Shown piece by piece: positions 28,102-36,170 of a DNA stretch of 64,000 nt (positions within the stretch are counted from its first letter, which is position 1; each line of letters starts with the position of its first letter). Position numbers and translations under genes: made by a program. Origin of the DNA: Lysobacterales bacterium (lineage in GTDB: Bacteria; Pseudomonadota; Gammaproteobacteria; Xanthomonadales; Rhodanobacteraceae); the NCBI GenBank assembly GCA_002632325.1, contig NSJK01000002.1, forward strand, positions 62,001-126,000. Direction: 5' to 3'. Under the pieces are notes generated by a model. That model saw only the letters and a list, made by a program, of their open reading frames with translations. It did no database searches and was not told where the DNA came from.

Positions 28102-28623
28102 ATGGCTGACAGCCAACCCGTTGCCATCGACGACACGGTATTCAGTGCGGTCTACCAGCGCCTGCGCGAGGTCGCCCGGCGCGAACGGCGGCGAGTCGGC
28201 GCGAGCGACACCGTCAACACCACGGCGCTCGTGCACGAGGTCTATCTCGATATCTGCAAGAGCGCGCACGCGCCTTCGATTCAGGACTATTTCGGCTACG
28301 CAGCCCGTGCGATGCGCAACCTCCTGATCGACCACGCGCGGCGGCATCTGCGACCCAAGCATGGCGGCGACCTGCAGCGCACCGTGCTCGACACCGGATC
28401 GCTGGGTGGAGTCTGCATCGACGCCAGTCAGGCGCTGGAACTGGATTCGGCGCTGGAACGACTGGCCACGCTCGACCCGCGCGCGGCGCGGGTGGTGGAA
28501 CTGCATTTCTTTGCCGGCCTCGACCTCGCGCGCATCGCGCAATTGCTGGAAGTCTCCGATCGCACCGTCAACCGCGACTGGCGCGTGGCCAGAGCCTGGC
28601 TGCAACGCGAACTGGCAGATTGA
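28102..28623 (+). CDS. ECF sigma factor of the kinase-linked (TIGR02999/ECF43-like) group
   Basis: A 173-residue extracytoplasmic-function sigma factor. Region 2 runs from FSAVYQRLREVARRE through NTTALVHEVYLDI and YFGYAARAMRNLLIDHARR; region 4 is LERLATLDPRAARVVELHFFAGLDLARIAQLLEVSDRTVNRDWRVARAWL. The TALVHEVYL block is typical of the group whose genes sit beside Ser/Thr kinases, and in studied ECF43 members phosphorylation of a threonine in region 2 activates the factor. T40/T41 here are candidates by position only. GGAGGA ends seven bases before this ATG, so I prefer it to the ATG 15 bp earlier. The kinase gene follows after 42 bp. Confidence 0.9.
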   Translation: MADSQPVAIDDTVFSAVYQRLREVARRERRRVGASDTVNTTALVHEVYLDICKSAHAPSIQDYFGYAARAMRNLLIDHARRHLRPKHGGDLQRTVLDTGSLGGVCIDASQALELDSALERLATLDPRAARVVELHFFAGLDLARIAQLLEVSDRTVNRDWRVARAWLQRELAD

Positions 28624-28665
28624 GGCCATGTCGGTTCCGGCCCCGATTCCGCGTCATGCATCGAC

Positions 28666-31404
28666 ATGAACCCGACCGACCGCAACGCCTACCTCCGCCT
28701 GCGCGAACTGTTCGAACGTTGCGTCGACATGGCGCCGGGCGAGCGCGACAACTGGCTTGATCGCGAAGGCATCGGCACCACCGCGCGCATCGAACTCGAG
28801 TTGATGCTGGCCGCCGACGCCAACGCGAACGACTTGCTGCAAAACGATGTGGTCGACCTCATCGGCCGCCTCGACGACGGAGACGATGCCATCGATCCGG
28901 GGCGCCTGATCGGCCTGCGCTACGGCGCCTTCCGACTCAAGCGCCTGATCGGCAGCGGCGGTCAGGGCACGGTGTACGAAGGCGAACGCATCGATGGCGA
29001 ATTCGCGCAAACTGCCGCAGTCAAACTGTTGCGGCGCGGCATCCACGACCCCATTGAATTCCGTCGCTTCCGTCGCGAGCGCGACATCCTCGTTCGCCTC
29101 GACCATCCCGGCATCGCCCGCCTGATCGACGGGGGTGTCAGCGCCGAAGGCGTGCCCTACCTGATCATGGAACGGGTCGATGGCGAACCGCTTGATCGCT
29201 GGTGCGAGCACAACGCCGACGACCTCGAGGCCCGCCTGCGACTGTTCGAGCGCCTGTGTGAAATCGTCCAGGCTGCGCATCGAATGCTCATCGTCCACCG
29301 CGACCTCAAACCCGCCAATGTGCTGGTCAGCGCGGAAGGCGTGGTCAAGGTGCTCGACTTCGGCATCGCGCGCCTGCTCGACGAGGATGACGCGCAAGAA
29401 CGCACCATCATGCCCATGATGACGCCGGGCTATGGCGCACCCGAGCAACGCGATGGCGGTCAGCTCACGCTCGCCACCGACGTCTATGCGCTGGGCGTGA
29501 TCCTGCGCCAGTTGCTGACCGGCCAGGCCCCGGTCACCAGCAAGGGCGCTCGACAGCCACCCCTGACAGACACGTCAATTCCTGCCGAACTGCAGTGGAT
29601 CGTCGCCAAGGCCTGCGACAGCGAGCCGGCGCGTCGCTATCGCGATTCCACCGATCTGCTTGACGACCTCGTCCGCTATCGCCGTGCGCAACCACTGCAC
29701 GCGCATCCGCCGTCCAGGATTTACGCGGCACGCAAATTCGTGCGCCGTCATCGTGGCGGCGTATTGGCCACGATGCTGTTCCTCATCGGCGTGCTCGCCA
29801 GTGCCGGCGTCGCGTTGTGGCAGGCCAAGGTCGCGCGCGAGCAGGCACAGCGCGCTGAAGCCACGCGCGACTTCCTGCTCGGCGTATTCGAAACCGCCAG
29901 ACAGGACTTGCCGCGCGAAGCACGCCCAACCCCGGAAGTGCTGGTGCGCACCGCCGCGAAGAAGCTCGATGGCGATTCAAGCCTCACGCCTGAACTGCGC
30001 GGCGAGTTCCTCGGCACGCTCAGCGCGATCAGCTACAGCAGCAGCGACTATGCGACCGCCGTGGAGCAGGCCGAGCATGCCTTGCAAGTCTTGCAGCGCG
30101 CCGGCTTGCAGGATTCGCGACAGGGACTCGCCCTGACACTCCGCCGCGCCAATGCGCTGATCAGCCTGAACCGCGCCGCCGAAGCCGATCAGGTTCTTGG
30201 TGCAAATCTGGCGCAGCTGCGCGCCGTCGCCGACAAGACCGCCGTGGAGGGCTTGTCGTCCGCCAGTGCCGCACGCTTTGGCAATGGCAAGGTCGATGAC
30301 GCGATTGCTCTCGCCGGCGAAGCGGCGCAACTGGCCGAGCGCGTGTTTGGCAAGGACTCGCAAGACACGCTCGAAGTCGAGCTCAACCATGGCGATCTGC
30401 TGGTGGTCGCTGGCCGCAGCCGCGAAGGCGCCGCCTCACTGGAGAAGACGCTTGAGCGTTGGCGAGCCGCCGGGATCGCACAAGACAGCGATTTCGCCAA
30501 CTCGCTGCAAAGCTTGGCCGAAGCAAAATATCGTCTGGGCGATCTGGCCGCGAGTGGGCGCGCGCAGCGCGAAGCGCTGACCCTGCTGCAGCGGATCTAC
30601 ACGGCGCCACACGAGAAGATTGCCGATGCGCTTTTCAGCCTCGCGGTGCCGCTCATGAATGAAAACAGGAATGACGAAGCCGAGCAGGTGTTGCTCGAGG
30701 CAGCGCAGATGTATGCGACACTGTTTCCCCCGCTGCATCCGCAAAATGCCGGGATGCTGGATGGGCTCGGTTCGTTCGAGCTGAAACGTCAGAACTATCC
30801 AAAGGCCGCCGACTACTTCGAGCGCGCCACGCGCATCTGCGTCGAGGGCAAACTCGACAGGAATCCCGATTGCGCGCGCTTTTGGCAGAACCTGAGCTAC
30901 ACCTATCTCAAGCTCGATCGCATCGATGATGCCGCACAAGCCAATGCGCACAGCCTCGAACTGCGTCGCAGCCTGTTTGGCGAACACCATGCAAGCTACG
31001 CGAGCAGCCTCGGCGGTCTGGCTGGCGTGCAGCTCGCGCGCAAGCAGCCAACGGCCGCGCTGGCGACGATCGACCAGGCTCTGGCGATCCTTGCCGAGCA
31101 TGGCCAGAGCGAGAGCATCGGCGCAACGATGCTTTTGCGCACGCGCGCACGCGCACTCAAGGACCTGAATCGCCCCGCGGAAGCGCTGGAAATACTCGAC
31201 CGGCTCGTTGCGCTGCTCGACCGCCTCGTGCCTGACGACACCGAGCATCACCTCAACGCGCTGTCGCTACGCGCCGAAACACTCGAAGTCCTCGGGCGCA
31301 CGGACGACGCGCGCAAGGCGGCGCGGGCGGCGCTCAAGTTCGAACGGCAGCGTGCCCTGATTTCACCCGAGCGCTGGCAGCATCTGGAGGCGCTGGCACG
31401 CTAG
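28666..31404 (+). CDS. Membrane-anchored Ser/Thr protein kinase with C-terminal TPR region
   Basis: A 912-residue PknB-type kinase. The kinase domain spans ~88-345: Gly-rich loop [14 protein letters not shown], catalytic AVKLLRRG lysine, [25 protein letters not shown] and DVYALGVIL. All catalytic residues are present. A single transmembrane helix (~366-384, [20 protein letters not shown]) puts the remaining ~520 residues, a long TPR array, in the periplasm. The N-terminal 85 residues are a helical segment typical of ECF-linked kinases. It lies directly downstream of the ECF sigma gene, which it probably phosphorylates in response to an envelope signal sensed by the TPRs. Confidence 0.92.
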   Translation: MNPTDRNAYLRLRELFERCVDMAPGERDNWLDREGIGTTARIELELMLAADANANDLLQNDVVDLIGRLDDGDDAIDPGRLIGLRYGAFRLKRLIGSGGQGTVYEGERIDGEFAQTAAVKLLRRGIHDPIEFRRFRRERDILVRLDHPGIARLIDGGVSAEGVPYLIMERVDGEPLDRWCEHNADDLEARLRLFERLCEIVQAAHRMLIVHRDLKPANVLVSAEGVVKVLDFGIARLLDEDDAQERTIMPMMTPGYGAPEQRDGGQLTLATDVYALGVILRQLLTGQAPVTSKGARQPPLTDTSIPAELQWIVAKACDSEPARRYRDSTDLLDDLVRYRRAQPLHAHPPSRIYAARKFVRRHRGGVLATMLFLIGVLASAGVALWQAKVAREQAQRAEATRDFLLGVFETARQDLPREARPTPEVLVRTAAKKLDGDSSLTPELRGEFLGTLSAISYSSSDYATAVEQAEHALQVLQRAGLQDSRQGLALTLRRANALISLNRAAEADQVLGANLAQLRAVADKTAVEGLSSASAARFGNGKVDDAIALAGEAAQLAERVFGKDSQDTLEVELNHGDLLVVAGRSREGAASLEKTLERWRAAGIAQDSDFANSLQSLAEAKYRLGDLAASGRAQREALTLLQRIYTAPHEKIADALFSLAVPLMNENRNDEAEQVLLEAAQMYATLFPPLHPQNAGMLDGLGSFELKRQNYPKAADYFERATRICVEGKLDRNPDCARFWQNLSYTYLKLDRIDDAAQANAHSLELRRSLFGEHHASYASSLGGLAGVQLARKQPTAALATIDQALAILAEHGQSESIGATMLLRTRARALKDLNRPAEALEILDRLVALLDRLVPDDTEHHLNALSLRAETLEVLGRTDDARKAARAALKFERQRALISPERWQHLEALAR

Positions 31405-31415
31405 GACAACTCGGA

Positions 31416-32948
31416 TCAGGCGACCGCAGTTTCCAGCTCGCGCTCGATCTCCAGGTTCTGCCGATCGCGGCCGAGGGTGACGGCCGCAAGCAGCTTGCCT
31501 TGCCGCAGCAGGCGCACGCAGGCATCGCCCGATGCAAGCGAGCCTTCCATGCGCGCCTCGTCGAAGTCGCGCGCATGGCCGGTGTAGCGCAAGTCGATGC
31601 CGTAGTGATGGGTCCAGAAGAAGGGCACGTCGGCAAAGGCTTGCCCGGCCCCGAGCAGGTTGCGCGCCACGCACTGGCCCTGGCGCTGCGCATGCACCCA
31701 GTGTTCGATGCGCGTGCGCTGCCCGTGCCAGGCAAAGCGCGCAATGTCACCGGCCGCGTAGATGTGTGGATCGGAGCTGCGCAGGCAGGCATCGACCAGC
31801 ACGCCACCCTGTTCCATTTCCAGCCCGGCGGCGCTCGCGAGCGCGGTGCGCGGACGCACGCCCACGCCGACCAGCACGACGTCGGCGGCAATCGTGGCGC
31901 CGCTGTCCAATTGCAATTGCCGCGCGGCCGAATCGTAGCGCGAAGGGGAACATTCCAGATGGAACTGCACGCCGTGACTGCGATGCAGTTCGACGACCTG
32001 CGCGGCAAGTTCCGCACCGATGATGCGGGCCATCGGATCGGGTTCACGCGCAATCACGTGCACTTCGAGCTTGCGCGCGCGCAGCGCGACCGCGGCTTCC
32101 AGGCCGATGAAGCCCGCACCGATCACGGCCACCGAGCGCGCGCCGTCGAGCGAGGCGATCAAGCGCCGCGCATCGGCCATCGACCGCAGCACGTGAACAT
32201 TGGCGGCATCGAAGCCGGGCACCGGCAAACGCACCGGCTCGGCACCCGTGGCCAGCAGCAACTTGTCGTAAGACCACTGCCGACCGTCGCTGCTGCGCAG
32301 CGTGCGCGCGGCGCGATCGAGCGCGGTGACTTCGCAATCCAGTTGCAGGTCGATCCTGCGCTCCTGATACGACTCCGGTGACTGCAGCGGCATCCACTCC
32401 GCGGGCGCGCTGCCAGCGAGAAAATCCTTGGATACGTTGGGCCGGTCATAAGGTGCGTCGCTGTCGGCACTGAGCAGATCGAGCGCGCCGTCGTAGCCCA
32501 ACTCGCGCAGGCGCAACGCCGCCGCGGTGCCGGCCGCGCCACCACCCAGGATCACGATGCGGCGCGGCACATCCTCGCCACGCACCGGCGTCGCCGCAGG
32601 CAAGGCCGCCAGCATCTCGCCCACGCGCACACGGTCGCCCTCGACCTGCACGCTCCAGCGCGGCAAAGGCGCGAGCGCCGGAGCGCCCAGGCAGCGCCCG
32701 CTGCACACATCGAACTGCGCGTGATGCCAGGGGCAACGCACCTGACCATCGACGACCAAGCCTTCGCCCAGCGGCGCGCCGTAATGCGTGCAGCGACCAC
32801 CGATCGCGAATACCTGATCGCCACGCCGCGACAGCAGCACCGGTTCGTCACCGACATGGCCGGCGAGCACGCCGCCTTCGGGGATACTCGCCAGCGTCAC
32901 GCCAGCGGCCAGATCCGGCCCCATCGGGACACCTTCGTCATTGCTCAT
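31416..32948 (-). CDS. Rieske-domain FAD/NAD(P) oxidoreductase (AIFM3-like ferredoxin reductase)
   Basis: A 510-aa flavoenzyme with an N-terminal Rieske [2Fe-2S] domain (residues ~10-105; ligands in RCTHYGAPLG and CPWHHAQFD). It is fused to a pyridine-nucleotide disulfide-oxidoreductase-type FAD/NAD domain starting at RIVILGGGAAGTAAALRL (~129), with the NAD loop VAVIGAGFIGLEAAVAL and the flavin-binding IYAAGDIARF. A C-terminal reductase domain completes it. The layout is that of apoptosis-inducing-factor-like proteins and of ferredoxin reductases that feed Rieske oxygenases. No oxygenase is nearby, so the acceptor is unknown. The ATG is preceded by GGAGGCGTTTCC. Confidence 0.9.
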   Translation of the reverse strand: MSNDEGVPMGPDLAAGVTLASIPEGGVLAGHVGDEPVLLSRRGDQVFAIGGRCTHYGAPLGEGLVVDGQVRCPWHHAQFDVCSGRCLGAPALAPLPRWSVQVEGDRVRVGEMLAALPAATPVRGEDVPRRIVILGGGAAGTAAALRLRELGYDGALDLLSADSDAPYDRPNVSKDFLAGSAPAEWMPLQSPESYQERRIDLQLDCEVTALDRAARTLRSSDGRQWSYDKLLLATGAEPVRLPVPGFDAANVHVLRSMADARRLIASLDGARSVAVIGAGFIGLEAAVALRARKLEVHVIAREPDPMARIIGAELAAQVVELHRSHGVQFHLECSPSRYDSAARQLQLDSGATIAADVVLVGVGVRPRTALASAAGLEMEQGGVLVDACLRSSDPHIYAAGDIARFAWHGQRTRIEHWVHAQRQGQCVARNLLGAGQAFADVPFFWTHHYGIDLRYTGHARDFDEARMEGSLASGDACVRLLRQGKLLAAVTLGRDRQNLEIERELETAVA

Positions 32949-33110
32949 GGAAACGCCTCCTGCACGTGCAAAACACGATCAATCTACACCCTTGCCGCGA
33001 CCGGTCTGCAATTCAAGCGGCTGCGCCGCGCAGGCACGATTCAGACTCACCGCCCACCGCTTGCATTGGATGCGTACTCGCGCGCCGGCGTTCCCGCGCG
33101 CGAACACGAT

Positions 33111-33719
33111 CTACAGCCGGCCGCACTCCAGCGCCAGGCGATGCAGGTCCAGATCACTGCGGACGGCAAGCTTGTCGCGGATGACGCTGCGGTGCAGGTA
33201 GACCGTCTTGACGCTGATGCCAAGGTCCGCAGCCACCTGCTTGGGCACCACGCCACGAGCGAGCAGCACGAACACCTCACGCTCGCGCTCACTGAGCTGT
33301 CGCAGGTCGACTGGGCACGGTGGCACGCGATTGGCGATATCGGTGCTGACATAGGCTTGCCCGGCATGGATCGCGCGCACCGCCTCCACCAACTCATCGA
33401 CGGCCGCACCCTTGGTCACGTAGCCGCGTGCGCCGCGGCGCAAGGCCTCACCAACGTAGGGCTCGCGGTCGTGCATGCTGAGCACGAGCAGACCAAGCAA
33501 GGGTTTGGCCTCATGCAGGTGCGACAACAATGCGAAGCCACCACCGGGCATGGACAGGTCCAGCACCAGGACGTCCGGGTCCAGCGCATCCACCAGCTCC
33601 TGCGCCGCTTGCGCACTCGCCGCCTCAGCCACGATGCACAGGTCATCTTCCTGTTCGATCAGGGCACGAAAGCCCGTGCGCACGATGGCGTGGTCGTCGG
33701 CAAGCACGATGCGGATCAT
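33111..33719 (-). CDS. NarL/FixJ-family response regulator
   Basis: A 202-residue two-component response regulator. The receiver domain (1-120) has the acidic pocket DD at 8-9, the phospho-acceptor D54 (LVLDLSMPGG), and the conserved Lys of GYVTKGA. The C-terminal LuxR-type helix-turn-helix (~138-202) reads LSEREREVFVLLARG and VAADLGISVKTVYLHRSVIRDKL. It is divergent from the broken MASE1 histidine kinase with a 97-bp shared promoter region containing a palindrome, the expected place for autoregulation. That palindrome recurs before the Kelch gene, marking a probable target. Confidence 0.93.
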   Translation of the reverse strand: MIRIVLADDHAIVRTGFRALIEQEDDLCIVAEAASAQAAQELVDALDPDVLVLDLSMPGGGFALLSHLHEAKPLLGLLVLSMHDREPYVGEALRRGARGYVTKGAAVDELVEAVRAIHAGQAYVSTDIANRVPPCPVDLRQLSEREREVFVLLARGVVPKQVAADLGISVKTVYLHRSVIRDKLAVRSDLDLHRLALECGRL

Positions 33720-33754
33720 CGCCCGAGCATAGCCCATGCACGCATGGCGGGAGC

Positions 33755-33768
33755 CTGGAATTTTTCCA
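33755..33768. promoter_or_regulatory. Candidate response-regulator operator (site 1)
   Basis: CTGGAATTTTTCCA contains the dyad TGGAA-TTT-TTCCA, midway between the divergent response regulator and kinase genes (centre about 43 bp from the regulator ATG and 55 bp from the kinase ATG). With the C before it, the 15-mer CCTGGAATTTTTCCA occurs identically upstream of the Kelch gene. NarL-type regulators commonly bind such short inverted repeats. Binding is inferred. Confidence 0.55.
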
Positions 33769-33816
33769 AGCGCAATTGCTGGCGTGCACGACGGCGACCT
33801 TCGCTACCATCGGGTC

Positions 33817-34101
33817 ATGAACCGCCTCCCCGCCTGGCTGATCGATGCCCTGTGGAGCCTTGGCTATGCCACGGTCTTCTACGCGGCGTTCCAGACCGCG
33901 CACCTGTTCTGGTATCTGCCCGCGGGCGTGCGCTTCGGCGCGCTGCTGGTTTCGCCGTATCGTCGCTGGCCGTGGCTCATCGCAGTGGAAGCCGCACTGT
34001 TGGGCGTGATCCTGTACGACAACTTCACTGCGGTGCACGGCGTGCTTGCCATCGCCGCGCTGGTATCCAATCCCCTGCTGGCCGCGCTGGGGCCATGGTA
34101 G
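33817..34101 (+). pseudogene. MASE1-type sensor histidine kinase, N-terminal fragment ended by in-frame amber codon
   Basis: These 94 codons encode the first membrane helices of a MASE1-like sensor (RLPAWLIDALWSLGYATVFYAAF, FWYLPAGVRFGALLVSP, WLIAVEAALLGVIL) and stop at TAG 34099-34101. The reading frame then stays open and in phase through 34102-35388, and the residues after the stop (LRTT) continue the expected MASE1 helix end. A single base change from TTG (Leu) or TGG (Trp) would restore a 523-residue kinase. So this is a nonsense mutation, a sequencing error or a readthrough codon; the translated part alone cannot signal. Confidence 0.75.
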
Positions 34102-34146
34102 CTGCGTACCACCCAGTGGCGCGCACGCCCGGCATCGCCGGGCTTC

Positions 34147-35388
34147 ATGGTGCGCCTGCTCTGCGCACTGACCCTCGCCGCAATGGGCGGCCTGCTCGGC
34201 AACCTGTTTTATCCATTTGCTGAAGCCGAACACACGTCGACGACCTTGATGGTCCTGCAGATCGTGCTGGGTGACTACATCGGCATGCTGTCGCTCGTTC
34301 CCTTGATCGTGATGGCCGCATGGTTGCGACCAGCGGCGGAGCTGCGGCGCCGCTGGCGCGTCGATGTTCCCGGTGCGCTGGCACCGACGCTGGCGGTGTA
34401 TCTGCTGCTGGCCACGCACTTCACGGACGTGCAGACATTCTTCCTTTCATCGATATTGGCCTTCGTCCCGAGCCTGTATTTTGCGGTGCGTAGCGGCTGG
34501 CGTGGCGCCGCGATCGCCATTTCCACGGCCACCATGGCCATGGCCTGGAGCGGCGTCATGACCGGGGATCCCACGGTCGCCCTCGAAGCCCAGGGTTTGC
34601 TTGCCGTCGCGGGCAGCGTATGCCTTCTGCTGGGCGCCTCGCAGGACGCGCTGCACGCCAGCGCGCTGGCCTTGTCCGCGCGCAATGCGCAGCTCGCGCA
34701 TGCCCGCTCACGACAGACGCAGTTGGGCGAAGCCCTGCGCCATGCCGCGCGCCGCAATCTCGACCTGTCCGAGCAGGTGCGCCGCTGGATCACCGCCGAA
34801 CTGCACGATGAAATCGGCCAGAACCTTACCGCCATGCAGACACGCCTGCGATTGCTCGAACGCAAGGCCAAGCTGCAAGGCGACGAGCTGTTCGGCGAAA
34901 TCAATGCGATCCTGCTGCGCATGCGCCAATCCGTGTCCGGCCTGCTGTCGAGCCTGCGTCCCGTCGGGCTCGACGAACTCGGGCTTGGGTTTGCGCTGCG
35001 CGATGGCGCCATCCGCCGCTTCGTCGAAGCGGCCGGCATCGGCTACGCAACCGTTATCGAGGATCCCCGCGGCACACTCGAAGCGCTCGACGACGACACC
35101 CGCACGATGCTTTACCGCATCGTGCAGGAAGCCGCGACGAACACCGTTCGCCATGCCCACGCGACGTGCTTGCGGGTGCGCCTGCGCATTGCCAGCGACC
35201 ATCTTCTGCTCGTGATCGTCGACGATGGCCGCGGCTTCGACCCCGTGCCCGACAAGGCCGGCATCGGCCTGCAGGGCACCGGCGACCGCGTGCTCGCGCT
35301 GGGCGGACGGCTGCGGCTACGCAGTGGCGGGTTCGGGACGCGGCTCAGTGCGCGTATCCGGTTTGCACCCGACACGAGCGGCAATTGA
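34147..35388 (+). CDS. Sensor histidine kinase, UhpB/NarX type, downstream part of split MASE1 kinase
   Basis: If translation restarts at this ATG the product is 413 aa: four to five further membrane helices (to ~residue 170), then a HisKA_3 dimerisation domain with the phospho-His H220 (TAELHDEIGQNLTAMQTRL), and an HATPase domain with N-box EAATNTVRHAHA and G-box DDGRGFD. The catalytic end is intact and uses the HisKA_3/NarL pairing, matching the divergent response regulator. It is in frame with the upstream 94-codon piece across one TAG codon. The restart site has no clear ribosome binding site, so activity of this fragment is doubtful unless the amber is read through. Confidence 0.85.
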   Translation: MVRLLCALTLAAMGGLLGNLFYPFAEAEHTSTTLMVLQIVLGDYIGMLSLVPLIVMAAWLRPAAELRRRWRVDVPGALAPTLAVYLLLATHFTDVQTFFLSSILAFVPSLYFAVRSGWRGAAIAISTATMAMAWSGVMTGDPTVALEAQGLLAVAGSVCLLLGASQDALHASALALSARNAQLAHARSRQTQLGEALRHAARRNLDLSEQVRRWITAELHDEIGQNLTAMQTRLRLLERKAKLQGDELFGEINAILLRMRQSVSGLLSSLRPVGLDELGLGFALRDGAIRRFVEAAGIGYATVIEDPRGTLEALDDDTRTMLYRIVQEAATNTVRHAHATCLRVRLRIASDHLLLVIVDDGRGFDPVPDKAGIGLQGTGDRVLALGGRLRLRSGGFGTRLSARIRFAPDTSGN

Positions 35389-35406
35389 TGCCGACGTCCC
35401 GCCGAA

Positions 35407-35727
35407 TCAGGCCAGACGATCGCTCACCAGCCGGTTCAGGCTGATGCCCTGCTCGGCCGCCTGCACGGCCAGCAGCCGGTGCCGCTGCGGCGGGATGCGT
35501 ACCTGGAACCTGCCCGAATAACGCCGGGCGCTGATCGGCTCCGGAACGGTTTCGCCCTGCTTGCGCAGGTCGCGCACGACCTTGCCGACGACGCGTGCGA
35601 TACCGCCGAGCGCATCTTCCATTTTCGGCGCGAGCCAGGACAAGCCGGGGAATTCCGCGCACAGGCCGACAAACTCCCCATCCTCCTCCGACCAGATGAC
35701 CCGATAGGTGTAGTGCTGCGCGTTCAT
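35407..35727 (-). CDS. hicB: HicB-family antitoxin
   Basis: A 106-residue antitoxin. The N-terminal part (TYRVIWSEEDGEFVGLCAEFPGLSWLAP) is the HicB degenerate RNase-H-like domain that binds the toxin. The C-terminal ARRYSGRFQVRIPPQRHRLLAVQAAEQGISLNRLVSDRL is a ribbon-helix-helix DNA-binding motif for autorepression. The gene overlaps hicA by four bases (ATGA), with toxin first and antitoxin second, the usual hicAB order. Confidence 0.88.
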   Translation of the reverse strand: MNAQHYTYRVIWSEEDGEFVGLCAEFPGLSWLAPKMEDALGGIARVVGKVVRDLRKQGETVPEPISARRYSGRFQVRIPPQRHRLLAVQAAEQGISLNRLVSDRLA

Positions 35728-35975
35728 GCGGATGCCTCCAGTTTTTCGATGGCGGCCAACACCTGCCGCACCTGATACCCCTTGGCCATGCCGCCGGCAC
35801 TGCGCTGAATGTTGACGCGCGGATCACCAGGCCATGGCGTGCGGTACACGCGGTGGCTGGTGCCGGCCTGGCGCGGCTTGCCGAAGTAGTGGTCGCAGAC
35901 CTTTGCGAGATCGGCAAAGCGCACGCTGCTCGGTGCATTGCGCATGGATTCAAGCTGTTCGACCAGCTTTCCCAT
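35724..35975 (-). CDS. hicA: HicA-like toxin (mRNA interferase)
   Basis: An 83-aa protein with the HicA double-stranded-RNA-binding-like fold: FADLAKVCDHYFGKPRQAGTSHRVYRTP carries the catalytic His in the G-x-S-H context, followed by VNIQRSAGGMAKGYQVRQVLAAIEKL. HicA toxins cleave mRNA and are neutralised by HicB. It is longer than the classical ~60 residues, because of an N-terminal extension and the 'DHYFGKP' variant. The promoter's -10 ends seven bases before this ATG, so the message may be leaderless, or translation may begin at Met11. Confidence 0.82.
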   Translation of the reverse strand: MGKLVEQLESMRNAPSSVRFADLAKVCDHYFGKPRQAGTSHRVYRTPWPGDPRVNIQRSAGGMAKGYQVRQVLAAIEKLEASA

Positions 35976-35981
35976 GTGTGC

Positions 35982-36009
35982 AATATAGTGCCACTAACGA
36001 TACTGTCAA
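35982..36009 (-). promoter_or_regulatory. hicAB promoter with overlapping operator dyad
   Basis: On the minus strand a perfect TTGACA (-35) is separated by 16 bp from TATATT (-10), the best sigma-70-type promoter seen in the window. The spacer holds the 11-bp dyad TAGTG-C-CACTA (35986-35996), well placed for HicB autorepression. The predicted transcription start falls at or next to the annotated hicA ATG. Confidence 0.7.
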
Positions 36010-36092
36010 TGCACGCAACGTGCATCCCACGACGTGCCCAGAGATTGTTTGCATCGACCGACACTGATCAGACTTGCGTACCGGACACGCAC

Positions 36093-36107
36093 CTGGAATT
36101 TTTCCAG
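36093..36107. promoter_or_regulatory. Candidate response-regulator operator (site 2), upstream of the Kelch gene
   Basis: CTGGAATTTTTCCAG is a perfect dyad centred about 71 bp before the Kelch start codon, and a second TGGAATT half-site follows at 36108. With the preceding C it shares CCTGGAATTTTTCCA exactly with the site between the divergent response regulator and kinase. This suggests the Kelch gene is a target of that regulator. Confidence 0.55.
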
Positions 36108-36170
36108 TGGAATTCGTCTCAGGGGACTCTCTATGATTTGATCGTGACAAGCCGATTGCTGGGGAGCGCC

